Shown one piece after another: positions 55,978-64,000 of a stretch of DNA of 64,000 bases (the stretch's first letter is position 1; every line of letters starts with the position of its first letter). Below the pieces are notes generated by a model that saw only the letters and a program-made list of their open reading frames with translations, searched no databases and was not told the origin of the DNA. Both the position numbers and the translations under genes were made by a program. Source of the DNA: Haloarcula pelagica (GTDB lineage: Archaea > Halobacteriota > Halobacteria > Halobacteriales > Haloarculaceae); assembly GCF_030127105.1 (NCBI RefSeq), contig NZ_CP126161.1, positions 2,480,001 through 2,544,000 on the forward strand, read 5' to 3'.

Positions 55978-57063
55978 ATGGCAACACGGGAGGCGACCTG
56001 GGCGTACCGGGACGACCACGACGACTTCGCACGCACGTTCTACCGACGATTCGGTGAGGGCGTCGTCTCCAGTATCGGCGTTGGCACCTACCTCGGGGAC
56101 CCGACCGACGAGCGCGACGAGGCGTACCACGACGCCATCGTCACGGCCCTGGAGGGTGGGATCAACCTCGTCGACACGGCGATCAACTACCGCCACCAGC
56201 GCTCGGAACGGGTCGTCGGGCGCGCCCTCGCCGACGCCGATGTCGATCGGGAAGCCGTCGTCGTCGCGACGAAGGGCGGCTTCGTCCCGTTCGACGGCGA
56301 GCGGCCCGCCGACCCGGGCGCGTTCGTCCGTTCGGAGTATCTCGACACGGGCGTCGTCGACCGCGAAGCGCTCGTCCGCGGCCAGCACTGTCTCGCGCCG
56401 GCCTTCCTCGACGACCAGCTCGACCGCTCGCTGTCGAACCTGGGGCTGGAGACCATCGACCTCTACTACGTCCACAACCCCGAGACGCAACTGGCAGACA
56501 ACTCCCGGGCGGCGGTGTACGACCAGCTCGAAGCGGCCTTCGAACGCCTGGAGGAACGGGCGGCCGCCGGCGACATCGAGCACTACGGGGTCGCGACCTG
56601 GGAGGCGTTTCGGGTCCCCCAGGGCCACGACAGCTACCTCTCACTGCCGGAAGTCGTCGAGCGAGCCCGGGCCGCGGCCGACAGCGCCGGCAACGCGGCG
56701 ACACATCTCCGGGCGATCCAGCTCCCCTTCAACGTCCGGATGGCCGACGCGTTCACCGTCGCGGCACACGAGGGGGCCGACGGCGCCCAGTCGGCGCTGT
56801 GGTTCGCTCACGAGGCGGGCCTGGACGTGTTCACGAGCGCCTCGATCATGCAGGGACAGCTCGCCGACGCGATCCCCGAGGAGGTGGCCGCGCGCCTGTC
56901 CGGTGCGACCGACGCCCAGCGGGCCATCAACTTCGCGCGCAGCGGCCCCGGCGTGACCGCGTCGCTCGTCGGGACTGGCTCGGTCGAACACGCGAACGAG
57001 AACGTCGAGGCCGGTCGGTACGAACCGCTGGGCGCGGACGCGTTCGATGCCGTCTTCGAGTGA
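55978..57063 (+). CDS. Aldo/keto reductase
   Basis: The 361-residue oxidoreductase has LVDTAINYRHQRSERVVGRA (catalytic Asp and Tyr), VATKGGF (Lys), DLYYVHNPE (His), and a cofactor region near residue 320 (SLVGTGSVEHANENV). It has an insert of charged residues at the start compared with the family's minimal form. The substrate is unknown; similar proteins are annotated as L-fucose- or galactose-dehydrogenase-like. Its stop is directly followed by the convergent zinc-finger gene. Confidence 0.86.
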   Translation: MATREATWAYRDDHDDFARTFYRRFGEGVVSSIGVGTYLGDPTDERDEAYHDAIVTALEGGINLVDTAINYRHQRSERVVGRALADADVDREAVVVATKGGFVPFDGERPADPGAFVRSEYLDTGVVDREALVRGQHCLAPAFLDDQLDRSLSNLGLETIDLYYVHNPETQLADNSRAAVYDQLEAAFERLEERAAAGDIEHYGVATWEAFRVPQGHDSYLSLPEVVERARAAADSAGNAATHLRAIQLPFNVRMADAFTVAAHEGADGAQSALWFAHEAGLDVFTSASIMQGQLADAIPEEVAARLSGATDAQRAINFARSGPGVTASLVGTGSVEHANENVEAGRYEPLGADAFDAVFE

Positions 57064-57234
57064 CTACCCCAGTTCCTTCCACTCGCTGCCACACTCGGGA
57101 CAGCGACGGATCTTCCCGATGTCGTCGGGGTTGTTGTCGGTCGTCAGCGTCTCCTCGCAGGCGGTACAGGAGAGTCGTCCGTAGTTGTCCTTCTCGACAT
57201 CGCCGGCCCGCAGCCCTTTCCTGACCGAGTCCAT
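57064..57234 (-). CDS. HVO_0758-type zinc-finger microprotein
   Basis: The 56-residue protein starts at ATG 57234 (MDSVRKGLRAGDVEKDNYGR) and has two cysteine knuckles, C23-x2-C26 and C45-P-E-C48-G, a complete treble-clef-like zinc ribbon. It matches the haloarchaeal HVO_0758 family of CPxCG proteins. Its role is unknown, but homologues are widely conserved. It is divergent from the MFS gene and its stop immediately adjoins that of the aldo/keto reductase. It is shorter than 60 codons, so automatic calling often misses it. Confidence 0.88.
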   Translation of the reverse strand: MDSVRKGLRAGDVEKDNYGRLSCTACEETLTTDNNPDDIGKIRRCPECGSEWKELG

Positions 57235-57315
57235 GTGTGGGCGGTCGTCACCGGGGAGTAAAAAGCCCGCGGCGGATTCGGAAGGCTTGTCTCTCCCCGT
57301 AGCCCAGGCCGGGAC

Positions 57316-58488
57316 GTGTCACGCCGTTCGGTGTTCGGATCGCTGCTCGGGTTGGTCTTCCTCATCAACCTCGCGAGAGTCGTCTTCGCGCCGCTGATCG
57401 AACCGATCAGGGCGACCACGGGGGCCGGTGACGCGACCCTCGGACTGCTTGCGACGATGGTCTGGGTCGGGAGCGCCCTCCCGCGGCTCCCGACGGGCTT
57501 CCTGCTCACCAGAGTGAGCCGACCACAGGCGATTTTCGGGTCCGGCGTCGTGTTGACCACCGGCACCGTCTTCACCCTGTACGCGCCGACGCCGCGACTG
57601 TTGCTCGCGGGGGCGCTGACGATGGGGCTGGCGAGCGGTGTCTACATCGTCGCCGCCAACACCCTCATCAGCGAACTCTACCCCACCAATCCCGGCCGCG
57701 CGCTGGGCCAGCACGGGGTCGCCAGCCAGCTCGCCGCGCTGGCCGCGCCGGGGCTGGTCGGACTGGCCCTCGCCGCCGGCGGCTGGCGGCTCGTCCTCGA
57801 ATGGATGGCCGTCGGCGCCGGCGCGACGACGGTCGTGTTCACCCTCCTGGCCCGCCGGACCGAGTTCCCCGAGGCCGGCAGCGAGGACCGCGACGTACTC
57901 GGTGCCATCCGGGCGCAGTGGCGGATCATCCTGACCGCGGTCGTCGCGCTGGGGCTCACGACGATGATCTGGAACGGGCTGTTCAACTTCTACGTCACCT
58001 ACGTCAAGACCACGGGGCTCTCGGAGGCGGCCGGGCGGACGCTGTTACAGGTCGTCTTCGGGGCCGGGGTCCCCGCGTTCTACGTCAGCGGCCGACTCGC
58101 CGACCGGTTGCCAAGCGTCCCGTATCTGCTCGCGATCCTCGCCGCGTTTACGGGGTGTATCATCGTCTTCCCCACCGTCTCCGGCTTCTGGCCGCTGGTC
58201 GCCGCAAGCGCCGTCACGGGCTATGTCATCCACAGCATCTTCCCGGCGGTCGACACCTACCTCCTGGGCTCGCTGCCCGACCGCCACCGGGCGAGCGCCT
58301 ACGCGGCCTACGGCGGTGGGATGATGGTCCTCCAGGCGCCCGGCAGCGTCATCGTCGGCGTCCTCCTGGACAGCGATGTCGCCTTCGATGTCATCTTCCA
58401 GTTGATGGCCGGCACGCTGCTGGTCGTCCTCACGACGCTTGTCGTCTTGCACGTCGACGGCCGACTCCCCAGCAGCGCGGAGGCCTGA
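57316..58488 (+). CDS. MFS transporter
   Basis: The 390-residue protein has about 12 hydrophobic segments. It starts at GTG 57316 just before the first helix. The family signatures include VWVGSALPRLPTGFLLTRVSRPQAI (loop 2-3) and VSGRLADRLPSVPYLLAI (the corresponding loop in the second half). A central loop (about residues 185-210) is acidic. The substrate is unknown. Divergent promoters with the HVO_0758-type gene are likely within the 81-base gap. Confidence 0.88.
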   Translation: MSRRSVFGSLLGLVFLINLARVVFAPLIEPIRATTGAGDATLGLLATMVWVGSALPRLPTGFLLTRVSRPQAIFGSGVVLTTGTVFTLYAPTPRLLLAGALTMGLASGVYIVAANTLISELYPTNPGRALGQHGVASQLAALAAPGLVGLALAAGGWRLVLEWMAVGAGATTVVFTLLARRTEFPEAGSEDRDVLGAIRAQWRIILTAVVALGLTTMIWNGLFNFYVTYVKTTGLSEAAGRTLLQVVFGAGVPAFYVSGRLADRLPSVPYLLAILAAFTGCIIVFPTVSGFWPLVAASAVTGYVIHSIFPAVDTYLLGSLPDRHRASAYAAYGGGMMVLQAPGSVIVGVLLDSDVAFDVIFQLMAGTLLVVLTTLVVLHVDGRLPSSAEA

Positions 58489-58530
58489 CCCCGCGGAAAC
58501 GCTGAAGCCGCCGGCGCCCGGACGGCCGGT

Positions 58531-58995
58531 ATGGACCTCTCCGCGGACGAACTGGCCGGCGTGGTCGACCTCTTCGGCGCGCTCTCCCGGGCGGAACTCC
58601 GGCAGGCGTGTGCGGAACTCGCGTTCAAGCGCGGCGAGGAGACCGACCCGACCGCCTACGCCGACGACATCGCCGCCGCCGTCGAGTCGTACCACCTCGT
58701 CGCCGTCGCTGCCGAGGACGGCGAGACGGACCTGCTCGCCGTCGGGCCGACCGCGTTCCCGAGTCTCCCCGAGGGCGCGGGCGACCTCCCACACATCATG
58801 GACGTTCCCGACCGGGAACTGGCCCGCGACCGAGTCGTCGAGGCCGTCGAACGGCAGTTCCGGGCCGACGCCGCAGCGGCCATCGACGCCGGGGACGAGG
58901 CCCGCATCGCCGCCCTTCTGGACGTGAGCTACGACCTCGACGCCTGGGGTGCGGTCGACCTCGGCGAGGCGCGCGACCGGCTGGACGCCGCGTAA
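58531..58995 (+). CDS. Conserved haloarchaeal hypothetical protein
   Basis: The 154-residue acidic, mostly helical protein starts MDLSADELAGVVDLFGALSR. The middle section (YHLVAVAAEDGETDLLAVGPTAF) looks beta-rich, and the end DVSYDLDAWGAVDLGEARD looks helical. I recall it as a haloarchaeal DUF (possibly DUF7109), but not securely. No membrane segment or cysteines are present. It is likely co-transcribed with the upstream MFS gene, 42 bases away. Confidence 0.72.
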   Translation: MDLSADELAGVVDLFGALSRAELRQACAELAFKRGEETDPTAYADDIAAAVESYHLVAVAAEDGETDLLAVGPTAFPSLPEGAGDLPHIMDVPDRELARDRVVEAVERQFRADAAAAIDAGDEARIAALLDVSYDLDAWGAVDLGEARDRLDAA

Positions 58996-59048
58996 CCGGC
59001 ACTGCCCGTCCGTTTCGATATTTTCGACGGTAGTGGCTGTACAAACAC

Positions 59049-59086
59049 CTATAATAGTCTAGACGAAACGGTTATCCGTCGTTTCG
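59049..59086 (+). promoter_or_regulatory. Promoter with two palindromes upstream of gene 59108-59599
   Basis: A TATA-like element CTATAATA occupies 59049-59056. Directly following are the 8-base palindrome GTCTAGAC (59057-59064) and CGAAACG...CGTTTCG (arms 59064-59070 and 59080-59086). They overlap the predicted transcription start near 59080, so a protein bound there would repress. The palindromes are visible directly; regulation is inferred. Confidence 0.45.
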
Positions 59087-59107
59087 AGACATTTGTTCAC
59101 ACGACTC

Positions 59108-59599
59108 ATGCCACGACAGTCGACGATCGATTCGGGGACCGACCGGACCGACGGGACGACCGTCAGGATGACCCTGTGGACCCGGCAGCCGGTCTGTGGC
59201 ACACGGACGAGCGTCCTCGATCGGTTGGGGCGCCTGCGTGCCGAGGGCGACATCGACGGGTTCGACGTTGAGACCTGGCCCGACGAGATACGGCTGGACG
59301 GCGAGCCGACCCACGACGAGGTCGTCGAGACGTTCGGCCGGTTCGAGGACTGGGCGAGCGAGCACGGCGTCAGCGTCGAACCGCCCTTCGAGACCCGACA
59401 GGTCTCGCCGATGCTGGGGTCGTCCTACCGGGTGTTACGGCTGCCGGTGATGGTGCTTTCTGTCTCCGACGACGGACTGGCAGGCGTCTACCCGTACACC
59501 GACGGCGACCGGACGACGACGATCACGGACTTTCTGGACGCCTACGAAGCCAGCGGTGGCCTTCCGGCGAGCGGGACGCACGCGCCAAACGGTGGCTGA
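59108..59599 (+). CDS. Haloarchaeal HTH-like small protein
   Basis: The 163-residue protein may contain a helix-turn-helix (VCGTRTSVLDRLGRLRAEGDI, about residues 30-50), followed by a beta-rich domain (GFDVETWPDEIRLDG, then RVLRLPVMVLSVSDDG). It resembles haloarchaeal HTH-domain proteins of unknown target. The ATG at 59108 lies about 28 bases after the predicted transcription start. An in-frame TTG at 59093 could also be used. Confidence 0.66.
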   Translation: MPRQSTIDSGTDRTDGTTVRMTLWTRQPVCGTRTSVLDRLGRLRAEGDIDGFDVETWPDEIRLDGEPTHDEVVETFGRFEDWASEHGVSVEPPFETRQVSPMLGSSYRVLRLPVMVLSVSDDGLAGVYPYTDGDRTTTITDFLDAYEASGGLPASGTHAPNGG

Positions 59600-59647
59600 C
59601 CGCACGGCGACCAGCCGACTTATTGCGGTCGATCACTCACAGACAGT

Positions 59648-60265
59648 ATGGACTTCGACCGGATCGGAGACCACGAACCGCTGGTCGTCGACGACGAGCC
59701 ACGCCAGGCCGCGGTCGTCGCTCCGGTCGTCAGCAGCGACGCGGAATCGATTTTGTTCACGAAGCGTGCGGACCATCTTCAGGACCACCCCGGACAGATG
59801 TCGTTCCCCGGCGGTGGCCGCGAACCGGAGGACGCGGATCTGCTCCAGACCGCCCTGCGGGAGGCACAGGAGGAGATCGGGCTCGACCCGCGGGCGGCAA
59901 ACGTCGTCGGACGGCTCGACGACATCCGGACGATCACCCACTACTCGGTGCGGCCCTTCGTCGCCCGCATCCCCGAACGGGACTACGTCCCGAACGACCA
60001 GGAGGTCGCCGAGATCGTCTGTCTCCCGGTCGCCCAGTTGACCGATCTGGACAACTACGAATCGGAGCAGCGCGACCACCCCCACTACGGGGAGATCCGA
60101 CTGCACTTCTTCTACGTCGGGGACTACACCGTCTGGGGCGCCACCGCGCGGATGCTCGTCCAGTTGCTCGAACTCGGGACCGACTGGCGGGCGCCGCCCG
60201 AACCGGACCGCTACGCGGGGCCGGACGACGCCCTCCCGCCGCGGGTCCGCGACGAAGTGGAGTGA
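59648..60265 (+). CDS. NUDIX hydrolase, CoA pyrophosphatase type
   Basis: The 205-residue enzyme has the Nudix box GGGREPEDADLLQTALREAQEEIG with the canonical G-x5-E-x7-R-E-x2-E-E spacing, and the N-terminal signature FTKRADHLQDHPGQMSFPGG typical of the NudL/CoA-diphosphatase group. It probably cleaves CoA or another nucleoside diphosphate derivative, limiting coenzyme damage products. It sits six bases upstream of the frameshifted FAD oxidoreductase on the same strand. Confidence 0.87.
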   Translation: MDFDRIGDHEPLVVDDEPRQAAVVAPVVSSDAESILFTKRADHLQDHPGQMSFPGGGREPEDADLLQTALREAQEEIGLDPRAANVVGRLDDIRTITHYSVRPFVARIPERDYVPNDQEVAEIVCLPVAQLTDLDNYESEQRDHPHYGEIRLHFFYVGDYTVWGATARMLVQLLELGTDWRAPPEPDRYAGPDDALPPRVRDEVE

Positions 60266-60271
60266 GCGCCG

Positions 60272-61368
60272 ATGGAGGTCGCCGTCGTCGGCGGCGGGGC
60301 CGTCGGGCTCGCTACCGCCGGCTCGCTCGCACAGCGGGGCGCGTCGGTCACGCTGTACGAACGCGACTGTCTCGGGAGCGGCGCGACCGGCCGGGCCGCC
60401 GGCATCTGCTACGACGCCTTCGCCGACCCGGTGGACGCCGCGGTCGCGGACCACGCCCTCGACCGCTACCGCGAGTGGGGACTGCTGGCCGACTGCCCGT
60501 ACGTCTGGCTCGCCCGGACCGAGGACGACGCCGCGGCCGTCGACGGGCAGGTCGACCGGATGGGGTCTCACGGGGTGGCCGTCTCGCGGCTCGCTCCCGG
60601 GGATCTGGCCGACCGGTATCCGGCACTGGCCACCGAGACGGTCGTCACTGCCGGGATCGCACACGACGCGGGCCTGGTCGAGCCCGACACGGTCGTCGCG
60701 CGACTGGCCGGCCGCGCCCGCGACGCCGGGGCGACGATCCGGAGCGCCACCCAGGTGTCACTCGCCGGCCCGCGGACGGTCGAGACGCCGGACGGGACCC
60801 GCGAGGTCGACGCCGTCGTCGTCGCGGCCGGCCACGCGACGGCACCGCTGGTCGCCGACATCGGCGTCTCGCTCGCGCTGAGACGTACCGGGCGCAGGCC
60901 CTCCGAACCGACCCGGTTCCGGCGACGCTGCCCGCGCTGTACGACGCGACCGCTGAGTTCTACTGGCGACCACGGGGCGACGGGCTGGTCGTCGGCGACG
61001 GCGCCCACGCGGCCACCCCGGACGACTGGAGCGCCGAGGCGGACCCCTCGTTCGTCGCGAGCGCGCTCGATCGGGTGGCGGACGCGACGACGCTGTCGCC
61101 GGCGGCGACCCGCTCGTGGGCCGGACTGTGTACGGCGACGCCGGACCGGGACCCGCTGGTCGGCGCCGTCGCCGACGGCTGTCACGTCGCGACGGGCTGG
61201 CACGGCCACGGGCTCATGCGGGCGCCGGCGGTCGGCGATCACGTCGCCAGCACCGTCCTGGGGACGGCGTCGCCACTGCCCGAACAGTTCGGTACGCAGG
61301 CCGAACCGACCCGGTTCGACGGTGACGAGGCGTTCGCTCCGCTGGGTGATCCGACGAAAAACTGGTGA
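60272..61368 (+). pseudogene. FAD-dependent oxidoreductase (DAO family), frameshifted
   Basis: Residues 1-203 in one frame begin MEVAVVGGGAVGLATAGSLA (FAD Rossmann fold) and continue to about 60880. The second half, from ETYRAQALRTDPVPATLPAL to the stop at 61368, lies in a different frame and includes the family's C-terminal CTATPDRDPLVGAV and GWHGHGLMRAPAVG. Joining the two needs one extra base near 60876-60884 (expected ...SLALETYRAQ...). So one base has been lost, by mutation or sequencing error. The intact form would be a D-amino-acid- or glycine-oxidase-like enzyme of about 365 residues. Confidence 0.85.
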
Positions 61369-61374
61369 GCCCGA

Positions 61375-61848
61375 TCAGGCGTCGCTGTCGTCGACATCGC
61401 CGTCGTCCTCGTCGTGGTCGGCGGCGTCCGCCTCGGCGTGGGTGTCCTCGTGTTCGTCCCCGTCCGCGTCCACCGTCTCGACTTTCGGGACCGTCACCTG
61501 CAACGTCCCGTCGGCTTTCAGGGTCGCCGTCGCGGCGTCGGCGTCGACGGCGGCGTCCTCCGGCAGCGTCAGCGAGCCGTCGAGCGACAGGCCGCGGCCG
61601 GGGAACAACATGTCGAACCCGTCGTGGAACTCGCGGAACCGGTCGATCCGGACCTCGACGCGGTCGTCGACGTAGCGAACCTGCACGTCCGAGGCGGTCG
61701 CCCCGGGGGCGTCGAACACGACGAGGTAGGCGTCGTCGGACTCCAGCAGGTCGGCCGGCAGCGGCTTGCGCTCTTGGACCCGCGCCGAGGCGCGGCCGAC
61801 GTTCTCGAAGACGGCGTTCTCGATCGTCTCGCCGAGTTCCCGGATCAT
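61375..61848 (-). CDS. Hsp20 / alpha-crystallin-like small heat shock protein
   Basis: The 157-residue protein has an N-terminal helix (MIRELGETIENAVFENVGRA), then an alpha-crystallin-like core: ADLLESDDAYLVVFDAPGAT, DRVEVRIDRFREF and GSLTLPEDAAVDADAATATL, ending with TLQVTVPKVE. The C-terminal 25 residues are almost all Asp, Glu, Ala and His, an acidic tail. It is a chaperone that prevents aggregation, adapted to high salt. Its ATG overlaps the stop of the upstream zinc-ribbon gene by four bases. Confidence 0.84.
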   Translation of the reverse strand: MIRELGETIENAVFENVGRASARVQERKPLPADLLESDDAYLVVFDAPGATASDVQVRYVDDRVEVRIDRFREFHDGFDMLFPGRGLSLDGSLTLPEDAAVDADAATATLKADGTLQVTVPKVETVDADGDEHEDTHAEADAADHDEDDGDVDDSDA

Positions 61849-62003
61849 AACTCGACCGCCTCCAGACAGTCGACCCCCCCGCAGTACGGGCAGGCGAAGT
61901 CCGTGACCCCGACATCGTCCGGCATATCGTACGTGTAGTGCAGCTCGAACATGTCGAGTTCGCAGCCGTCGTCCGTACAGACGACTTCCATCGTGGCGGG
62001 CAT
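61845..62003 (-). CDS. Small zinc-ribbon protein (DUF7559-like)
   Basis: The 52-residue protein starts MPATMEVVCTDDGCELDMFE, with C-x4-C in the first part and CPYCGGVDC in the second. Four to five cysteines could bind one zinc. Homologues are common small haloarchaeal proteins, which I associate with DUF7559 from memory. The ATG at 62003 fits the family start MPAT; longer frames add nonconserved residues. It is translationally coupled to the Hsp20-like gene through an ATGA overlap. Confidence 0.8.
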   Translation of the reverse strand: MPATMEVVCTDDGCELDMFELHYTYDMPDDVGVTDFACPYCGGVDCLEAVEL

Positions 62004-62121
62004 ACCGTTCCGTTGGTTCGTCGGGGACAAACCGCTTTCGGACGGGGCGCTCGGGGCCGTCGCCTCCGTTCGCGGGACTGCGGGGCAGAAGCTTCATGCC
62101 ACTGCCACCGGATATGCGCCT

Positions 62122-62925
62122 ATGAACGAGGGCGTACTGGGGGTCGACTTCAGCGGCGCGAGCGCGGCCGGCGACGCGCTCTGGGTCACCGAGGCGACGC
62201 CGACCCCGCGCGGGCTTCGCGTCGACGAGTGTTACCGCGCGAGCGACCGCTGGGGCAGCGACCGCGAGGCCGCCCACGCCGGCCTCCGCGAGCGGATCAC
62301 TGACGACGACATCGGGACTGTCGGGCTGGATTTCCCCTTCAGTCTCCCACAGACCGTCCTCGACGCCCAGTGTCGAGGTACCTGGACCGGCCTGTGCGCG
62401 TGGCTCGGCGGTTCCGACGGCCCCAACGACCCCCGGTCGTTCTCCCAGCGCTGTCGCCAGACCGCCGAGATGGCCGTCGAGAAACGCGACGTTCGGCGGG
62501 AGACGGACCTCCGCCGGGGCGCGCTCTGTCCGTACACCAACCGGACCCGCAGCATGACCTTCTACGGGGTTCGGGACGTACTCGGCCGACTGGCCGAGCG
62601 TGACGACATCGCCGTCGTCCCGATGCAAGAGGAGACGAGCGAGACGACGACGCGGGTCTGTGAGGTCTACCCCGCCGCGACGTTTAGCTGGCTGGGCTGT
62701 TACCGCGAGGGGTACAAGAACGTCGAGGGCGCCCGCGACCGACGGAGCGAGAACGTCGACGCCGTCTCGGACTGTAGCGTCCTCGTCGGCGCCCACCGGC
62801 GGCAGTACCTCGACAACCACGACGCGCTGGACTCGCTCGCCGCGGCGGTCACGACGGCTCGGGTCGCCGACGGCGCGCGTCCGACCCCCGCCGGGCCGGT
62901 CACCGAGGGCTGCATCTACGTCTAA
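62122..62925 (+). CDS. DUF429 domain protein
   Basis: The 267-residue protein has the DUF429 pattern: GVLGVDFSGASAAGDALWV at the start (an RNase H-like first strand with Asp), VGLDFPFSLPQTV (a second acidic strand), and a late CEVYPAATFSWLGCYREGYK. The arrangement of acidic residues suggests an RNase H-like fold with metal binding, but no reaction is proven. ATG 62122 begins the first strand. No operon partner is evident. Confidence 0.84.
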   Translation: MNEGVLGVDFSGASAAGDALWVTEATPTPRGLRVDECYRASDRWGSDREAAHAGLRERITDDDIGTVGLDFPFSLPQTVLDAQCRGTWTGLCAWLGGSDGPNDPRSFSQRCRQTAEMAVEKRDVRRETDLRRGALCPYTNRTRSMTFYGVRDVLGRLAERDDIAVVPMQEETSETTTRVCEVYPAATFSWLGCYREGYKNVEGARDRRSENVDAVSDCSVLVGAHRRQYLDNHDALDSLAAAVTTARVADGARPTPAGPVTEGCIYV

Positions 62926-62984
62926 GGAACCGCCGCTCCGCGTCCAAACACGGCATATTTCTGCCTGCGGCCGGAACACCGGCC

Positions 62985-64000
62985 ATGTCCGACGACCACG
63001 GCGGGTTCGAGGGCGTCCGCGAGAACGTCGACGGACACCCGATGGTCAACCTCGTCGGGTACGCGAGCCCCTACTGGCTCCGGTTGCTGGCCGGGGTGTT
63101 GTCCGCGTTCTGTACCCGTTTTGCCCGCCTCGTCCCACCGATCGTCGTCGCCGCCGCCATCGACCGGGTGATCCTCAACAGCGGCGAGCCAGGCCTGCTG
63201 ACGGCCGCCGGGCTCCTCCCGGGCGGCTCGATCACGGGTGAAGCGGCCCGGATCGCCTTCCTCCAGCGGCTCGTCGTCATCGCCGCCGTCGCGTACCTGC
63301 TCCGGTCGGTCACGCGCTTTACCTCGCGGTACCTGTTGCAGTCGACCGCCCAGAAGATCCAGCGCGACCTCCGAGACGACACGTACGACCACCTCCAGCA
63401 CCTCTCGATGGACTTCTTCGCCAACCACCAGACCGGCGGGATGATGTCGATCCTCAACAGCGACATCAACCGCCTGGAGTCGTTTCTCAACACGGAGTTC
63501 CGCCAGCTCGTCCGCGTGGTCGCCACGGTCGGCGGGATCGCCGCCGTCCTCTACTGGCACTCGCCGACGCTGGCCCTGATCGCGCTGGCCCCGGTCCCGA
63601 TCATCGGCGTCGCCAGCGGCTACTTCCTCACCTGGATCGAGCCCCGGTATCGGTCGATCCGCCGGACCGTCTCCCGGCTCAACACCCGTCTGGAGAACAA
63701 CCTCAGCGGCGCGCCCGTCATCAAAGCGTTCGACCGCTACGCCTTCGAACGCGAGCGGGTCACCGAGGAGAGCCAGACCTACCACGACGAGAAGGTCGGC
63801 GCGTTGCGTATCCGGCGGGCCTTCTTCGCGGGGCTGCGACTGCTGACCGGCGTCGTCTTCGTCGGCATCCTCTACGTCGCGGGGATGGACTTCGTCACGA
63901 GCGCGCCCGGGGAGGCGGCGCTCCAGACCGGCACGTTCGCGCTCTTTTTCCTCTATCTCCGCCGGCTCTACTCGCCGATGCGCCGGGTCGGCAAGTCCGC
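62985..64000 (+). CDS. ABC exporter transmembrane domain (3' end outside window)
   Basis: The visible 338 residues form the first transmembrane domain of a type I ABC exporter: helices at about 28-50, 95-115, 160-180, 195-215 and beyond. The typical intracellular loops include DLRDDTYDHLQHLSMDFFANHQTGGMMSILNSD and the later RRLNTRLENNLSGAPVIKAF. The nucleotide-binding domain is cut off. ATG 62985 starts before a short polar segment. It is probably an MsbA- or MdlB-like homodimeric half transporter; the substrate is unknown. Confidence 0.88.
   Translation, partial: MSDDHGGFEGVRENVDGHPMVNLVGYASPYWLRLLAGVLSAFCTRFARLVPPIVVAAAIDRVILNSGEPGLLTAAGLLPGGSITGEAARIAFLQRLVVIAAVAYLLRSVTRFTSRYLLQSTAQKIQRDLRDDTYDHLQHLSMDFFANHQTGGMMSILNSDINRLESFLNTEFRQLVRVVATVGGIAAVLYWHSPTLALIALAPVPIIGVASGYFLTWIEPRYRSIRRTVSRLNTRLENNLSGAPVIKAFDRYAFERERVTEESQTYHDEKVGALRIRRAFFAGLRLLTGVVFVGILYVAGMDFVTSAPGEAALQTGTFALFFLYLRRLYSPMRRVGKS

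Overview
The window reads as chromosomal DNA of an extremely halophilic archaeon (class Halobacteria, most like Haloarcula/Halomicrobium relatives). The evidence is very high GC with GC-rich third codon positions, strongly acidic proteins, TATA-type promoters about 27 bases before start codons (leaderless transcripts), a tRNA-Gln(UUG) with a 31-base intron, a family B DNA polymerase with an intein, and many small proteins and pilus-locus genes found mainly in haloarchaea. About 78 features are supported. Domain names starting with DUF are given from memory and should be confirmed by profile search.

Layout. 1-7.3 kb: a truncated epimerase gene, then nitrogen assimilation on the minus strand: glutamate synthase large subunit (gltB), a CBS-pair protein and glutamate dehydrogenase. 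7.5-8.9 kb: a membrane protein and a TetR-type regulator with related palindromic sites before each. 9-16.3 kb: proS, a metallophosphoesterase, an ATP-grasp protein, a DsbB-like thiol oxidoreductase, an aldo/keto reductase, endonuclease III, DUF371 and a tiny cysteine-rich protein. 16.5-21 kb: a coiled-coil protein with a long leader, a LysE exporter, an HD-domain protein, a GNAT enzyme with a zinc ribbon, and small genes. 21-25.1 kb: a TrmB-like regulator, then a lower-GC island with a small winged-helix gene, a DNA methyltransferase, a probable restriction endonuclease and an unknown partner, bordered by tRNA-Gln and extra tRNA-like repeats.

25.2-34.6 kb: a DtxR-type metal regulator overlapping a ferritin-like gene, a trehalose-synthase-like GH13 enzyme, the iron-sulfur assembly operon sufC-sufB-sufD (minus strand), and a membrane histidine kinase. 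34.6-43.8 kb: polB with intein, three small genes, then mre11-rad50 for double-strand break repair. 43.9-53.3 kb: eight tightly spaced plus-strand genes encoding an archaeal type IV pilus-like ATPase and membrane platform with six proteins of unknown role, one 1022 residues long. This is the best candidate for an undescribed working system. 53.4-64 kb: mixed housekeeping genes (epimerase-like, DHH phosphoesterase, aldo/keto reductase, MFS transporter, NUDIX, Hsp20, DUF429), one frameshifted FAD oxidoreductase, two zinc-ribbon microproteins and a truncated ABC exporter.

No transposase, CRISPR array, rRNA gene or replication origin was seen.
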